Shown piece after piece: positions 23,422 through 25,655 of a stretch of 25,655 nt of DNA (position 1 is the stretch's first letter; each line of letters starts with the position of its first letter). The notes below the pieces were generated by a model that had not been told where the DNA came from, made no database searches, and worked only from the letters and a program-made list of their open reading frames with translations. The stretch is taken from positions 1 through 25,655 of the forward strand of contig NZ_SLWV01000038.1 in NCBI RefSeq assembly GCF_004345705.1, given 5' to 3'. The position numbers were made by a program, and so were the translations under genes. Origin of the DNA: Marinisporobacter balticus. GTDB lineage: Bacteria; Bacillota; Clostridia; Peptostreptococcales; Thermotaleaceae.

Positions 23422-23566
23422 TACTGAGGAAATTATATACTTTATCATCGTAGGGGTGATAATATTATTAATTTTATTAGGGAAGACCACACCTAATTCT
23501 GCTGTGATGGTTGGCTTATTAGCTCTGGGAATTAACATAAGAAGGATAATAAAAAAATATATGTAA
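23402..23566 (+). CDS. Possible small membrane protein (54 residues)
   Basis: TTG 23402 is preceded closely by AAAAGGGG (short spacing). After a polar start (SIKNIDTEEIIYF) comes a hydrophobic helix (about 10-27), a short turn GKTTPNSA, a second weaker hydrophobic helix and a basic end IRRIIKKYM. The hairpin topology suits a small membrane protein. No family recognised. Confidence 0.4.
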   Translation: MSIKNIDTEEIIYFIIVGVIILLILLGKTTPNSAVMVGLLALGINIRRIIKKYM

Positions 23567-23746
23567 GGATGAGTACAACAATAAAAATATCTTTTTCTAG
23601 TGCTTGTTACAGATAAATAAATTTTTATTACTTCTTTATTTAGAATGAGGAAGTTTTTAAAGGACAATAAACCTGTCACTGCGGTGTGATTGTAGAATTA
23701 TGTACAGCAATACTGGTGATTATTTCATTGCTGATAAGGAGGAATT

Positions 23747-23881
23747 ATGGATTATCTTCAGTATGCCCTAAAAGTGTTAAGTGTTTTATTTATTTATATA
23801 GTAATCATGAAAATTTATATGGGGGTAGCAAACTATGTAGGTGAACAATTAGGGCTTGGAAAATTTCTTATACACTTATGA
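23747..23881 (+). CDS. Small membrane protein, probably shortened by a stop
   Basis: A strong Shine-Dalgarno (AAGGAGGAA) precedes ATG 23747. The 44 residues begin MDYLQYALKVLSVLFIYIVI, a membrane helix, and continue MKIYMGVANYVGEQLGLGKF to LIHL. After TGA 23879 the same frame gives EKIRKK and a TAA, a plausible natural basic tail if the TGA replaced TGG. No named family. The 166 bases after it up to 24047 hold no gene that I can support. Confidence 0.5.
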   Translation: MDYLQYALKVLSVLFIYIVIMKIYMGVANYVGEQLGLGKFLIHL

Positions 23882-24047
23882 GAAAAAATAAGAAAAAAGT
23901 AAATTAGTGTTGAAATGAGTTGTCTATTTTGGAGAAAATTTATCTGAATTACTATTAAGATATTACGCAGCATTCTTATTAAGCGTTATAATGGTTAGAA
24001 AATGCGAAATAATAAAAAGATAAGTTAATTACTTTAAGGGGGATTAT

Positions 24048-24644
24048 ATGAAAATCATAAACAATTCTAATTCTGTAATCATAGTATTACATGAAATATA
24101 CGGTATTAATCAACATATGCAGACGGTGTGCAAGAAATTTTCTATAGCTGGATACGATATTATTTGCCCAAACTTAATTAAACTAAATCAGCCTTTTAAT
24201 TACGAATCACAAGAAGAAGCGTATCAGCATTTTATGAATAATATTGGGTTTGATTTAGCATTTCATCAAGTAAAACAGTTAGTAATACAATCTAAAAAAA
24301 AATATAGGTATGTATTTTTATTAGGCTATAGTATAGGTGCAACAATTGCGTGGTTATGTAGCAATGAAGACAATCTCTGTGATGGTATCATAGGGTATTA
24401 TGGTTCAAGGATCAGAGTTTATATGAATATTACTCCTAAATGTCCCGTTTTACTAATATTCCCGACAAAAGAGAAATCATTTGAAGTGAAAGAAGTAGTT
24501 AATTCTTTAAAAAAAATGAATATTAATGTTTATATATTGAATGGAAAACATGGATTTAGTGACCCTTTTTCAAATAACTACTCTGCGCCGTCATTTGAAA
24601 AATCAGAAAAGTTAATAGATAACTTTTTAAGAAAGATAAAATAG
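24048..24644 (+). CDS. Dienelactone-hydrolase-like alpha/beta hydrolase
   Basis: A cytoplasmic protein of 198 residues, a little shorter than typical members (about 230). Features are VIIVLHEIYGINQHMQ (oxyanion region, about 10-25), the nucleophile elbow GYSIGA with Ser at about 95, a possible acid at Glu 142 in FPTKEKSF, and the catalytic histidine in NGKHGFSDPF (about 168). Classical dienelactone hydrolases use Cys in GxCxG; here Ser replaces it, as in many relatives. Shine-Dalgarno TAAGGGGG at about 8 bases. Substrate unknown. It stands alone between small-ORF debris and a zinc-ribbon pseudogene. Confidence 0.8.
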   Translation: MKIINNSNSVIIVLHEIYGINQHMQTVCKKFSIAGYDIICPNLIKLNQPFNYESQEEAYQHFMNNIGFDLAFHQVKQLVIQSKKKYRYVFLLGYSIGATIAWLCSNEDNLCDGIIGYYGSRIRVYMNITPKCPVLLIFPTKEKSFEVKEVVNSLKKMNINVYILNGKHGFSDPFSNNYSAPSFEKSEKLIDNFLRKIK

Positions 24645-24682
24645 AGGGTATTTATATGTAATACAAAATGGAGGAAATAAAA

Positions 24683-24878
24683 ATGAGAATTTGTTGTCAA
24701 TGTCAATGTGAAAGTTGAAGGTGCAGGCTATGGTATTAAAATTGCTACCGGTACGGGTATCTTTGCTAAGAGGATAGAAAAGCCTAAAGTTGCAGTTTGT
24801 CCTAAGTGTGGTGAAATCTCTATGTATATTGAAAATCTAGATAAAATTTCAAAGAGTAAATCTCGGTCCCAGCTCTAA
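24683..24878 (+). pseudogene. Frameshifted zinc-ribbon protein
   Basis: Behind GGAGG, ATG 24683 reads MRICCQCQCES and stops. A second frame from GTG 24708 reads VKVEGAGYGIKIATGTGIFA, then KRIEKPKVAVCPKCGEISMY and IENLD. The first frame should supply the first CxxC pair of the ribbon and the second frame the CPKCG pair, so a short deletion plus frameshift around 24700-24710 has broken a zinc-ribbon gene. The tail KSKSRSQL is probably not native. I remember similar small bacterial zinc-ribbon proteins, but without a known function. Confidence 0.6.
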
Positions 24879-25277
24879 AAACTCTTGCAGAATTTAATGA
24901 GAGTGAAAGTACGCTCATGCAGGTAGTTATTAGGGGAGGAATAGACAATCCTTTCTTCGGCATATAATGAATTATGTAGGGGGAGGGATGCTGTTGAAAA
25001 AGTGGATACTTTGGACAATTCTTACTAGCAAGTAAGTTAAGTGTACATGAGAGATTAGAGAAACTATTAAAAAACTTTATATTTTTAATTTTGATAAACA
25101 TATTTAACAAGAACGTAGATGAATAGTTAAAAATTTTCTAAAAGGGTTTATTTGTCATGTGTAGGTAAAACAAATTTTGCTAAATAAAATAGACGATTAA
25201 TGATATAATATAACTACAGATACTATGAAAATTCTTTTATATAGGAAAGAAATAACTAAGGAATGGAGTGCATGATT
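24879..25277 (+). other. 400-bp stretch with only short possible gene remnants
   Basis: Two fragments are visible. An open frame at 24860-24967 contains ALKTLAEFNESESTLMQVV and ends NPFFGI, not recognised. A frame at 25007-25126 contains YFGQFLLASKLSVHERLEKL, faintly like the FGQYLLxKGxIT motif seen near CheX-like chemotaxis proteins. Neither has a start with a ribosome binding site. A TATAAT at 25204-25209 has no clear -35. I see nothing else. Confidence 0.3.
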
Positions 25278-25541
25278 ATGCGTTGGAATAATGTCAAAGA
25301 AGCATATCCAGATCAATGGGTAATTATTGAAGCGATTGATGCACGAACAGAAGAGAATGAAAGGATAATAGAGCAGATAACGGTTGTAGATGTGTTTTTG
25401 AATGATAATAATGGTGCATTGCGTAGATATGTAGAATTGCATAAACAGCATCCAGAAAGAGAATTATATGTTGTTCATACTTCTCGTCCTAAATTAGATA
25501 TTAAAGAACGTAGATGGACAGGAGTGAGAAGCTTCAGATGA
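25278..25541 (+). CDS. Small uncharacterised protein, first gene of a coupled pair
   Basis: The 87-residue cytoplasmic protein begins MRWNNVKEAYPDQWVIIEAI, with a central ARTEENERIIEQITVVDVFL and an end with ELYVVHTSRPKLDIKERRW. ATG 25278 is chosen over ATGs at 25263 and 25272 because GGAG (25265-25268) is 9 bases before it. I recall similar small proteins lying next to retropepsin-like aspartic protease genes in clostridia, and the next ORF overlaps by 4 bases (ATGA), consistent with that. Function unknown. Confidence 0.7.
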   Translation: MRWNNVKEAYPDQWVIIEAIDARTEENERIIEQITVVDVFLNDNNGALRRYVELHKQHPERELYVVHTSRPKLDIKERRWTGVRSFR

Positions 25542-25618
25542 AAATAAATATTAAAGATGGATTTGGATTGTCAACAGTAAATCAAACAACTTTTTTAAGG
25601 TTAGTAATCCTATATTGA
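25538..25618 (+). pseudogene. Possible broken retropepsin-like gene start
   Basis: ATG 25538 overlaps the previous stop. It encodes MKINIKDGFGLSTVNQTTFL and stops at TGA 25616. Bases 25614-25623 in another frame read IDTV, which would be the start of an aspartic protease IDTG motif if one G were restored. The window ends 37 bases later, so the assignment is tentative. It could equally be a short unrelated peptide. Confidence 0.35.
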
Positions 25619-25655
25619 TACGGTGTTAAATATCCTAGTGATGAATGAATCCTAT

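Noticed and set aside
1..25655. CRISPR array, tRNA/rRNA genes or prophage
   Set aside because: No regularly spaced repeats, no cloverleaf-like or rRNA sequence and no phage structural genes were noticed in reading either strand.

Overview
The window is AT-rich, gene-dense DNA with strong GGAGG-type ribosome binding sites, several TTG starts, Rho-independent hairpins and clostridial gene families (DUF1576, VanZ-like, SNF2/SWIM pair, DUF4367 anti-sigma). It fits a low-GC anaerobic Firmicute of the Clostridia, probably free-living. Genus cannot be decided from the sequence alone.

Region 1 (1-7.4 kb) is rearranged. An AraC-GNAT fusion regulator is followed by the decayed start of a MATE efflux gene. 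That remnant is cut off by a shrunken copy of an L,D-transpeptidase gene. The intact transpeptidase lies 4.8 kb downstream (5980-7140, minus strand). The short copy can be derived exactly from the long one by two internal deletions at short repeats. Between the copies are an intact, translationally coupled pair (DUF1576 membrane protein plus a 113-residue soluble protein) and three head-to-tail truncated genes: a family 3 solute-binding/sensor fragment, a TAXI solute-binding fragment and a GltS glutamate symporter lacking its N-terminus.

Region 2 (7.4-9.6 kb) holds a broken rhodanese lipoprotein and an ISL3-family insertion sequence remnant with one recognisable end. Then come a 97-residue unknown protein and an ArsA/Get3-type ATPase, followed by small remnants and a terminator.

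Region 3 (9.6-20.4 kb) is well preserved. It contains an SNF2-family helicase coupled to a SWIM zinc-finger protein, then a MarR repressor divergent from a heterodimeric ABC exporter. The intergenic region has two palindromic operators, each overlapping a near-consensus promoter. Last is a secreted 5'-nucleotidase-type metallophosphatase with a C-terminal LysM domain.

Region 4 (20.4-25.6 kb) starts with an ECF sigma factor and its membrane anti-sigma factor (DUF4367), then a VanZ-like protein with an extracellular extension. A stretch of very small ORFs follows, including two small membrane proteins. The rest is a dienelactone-hydrolase-like protein, a frameshifted zinc-ribbon gene, and at the edge a small conserved-looking protein coupled to what may be a broken retropepsin-like gene.

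The theme is a contrast between intact regulated operons and about ten gene remnants, several of which keep their ends but have lost internal segments. No tRNA, rRNA, CRISPR array or prophage was seen.
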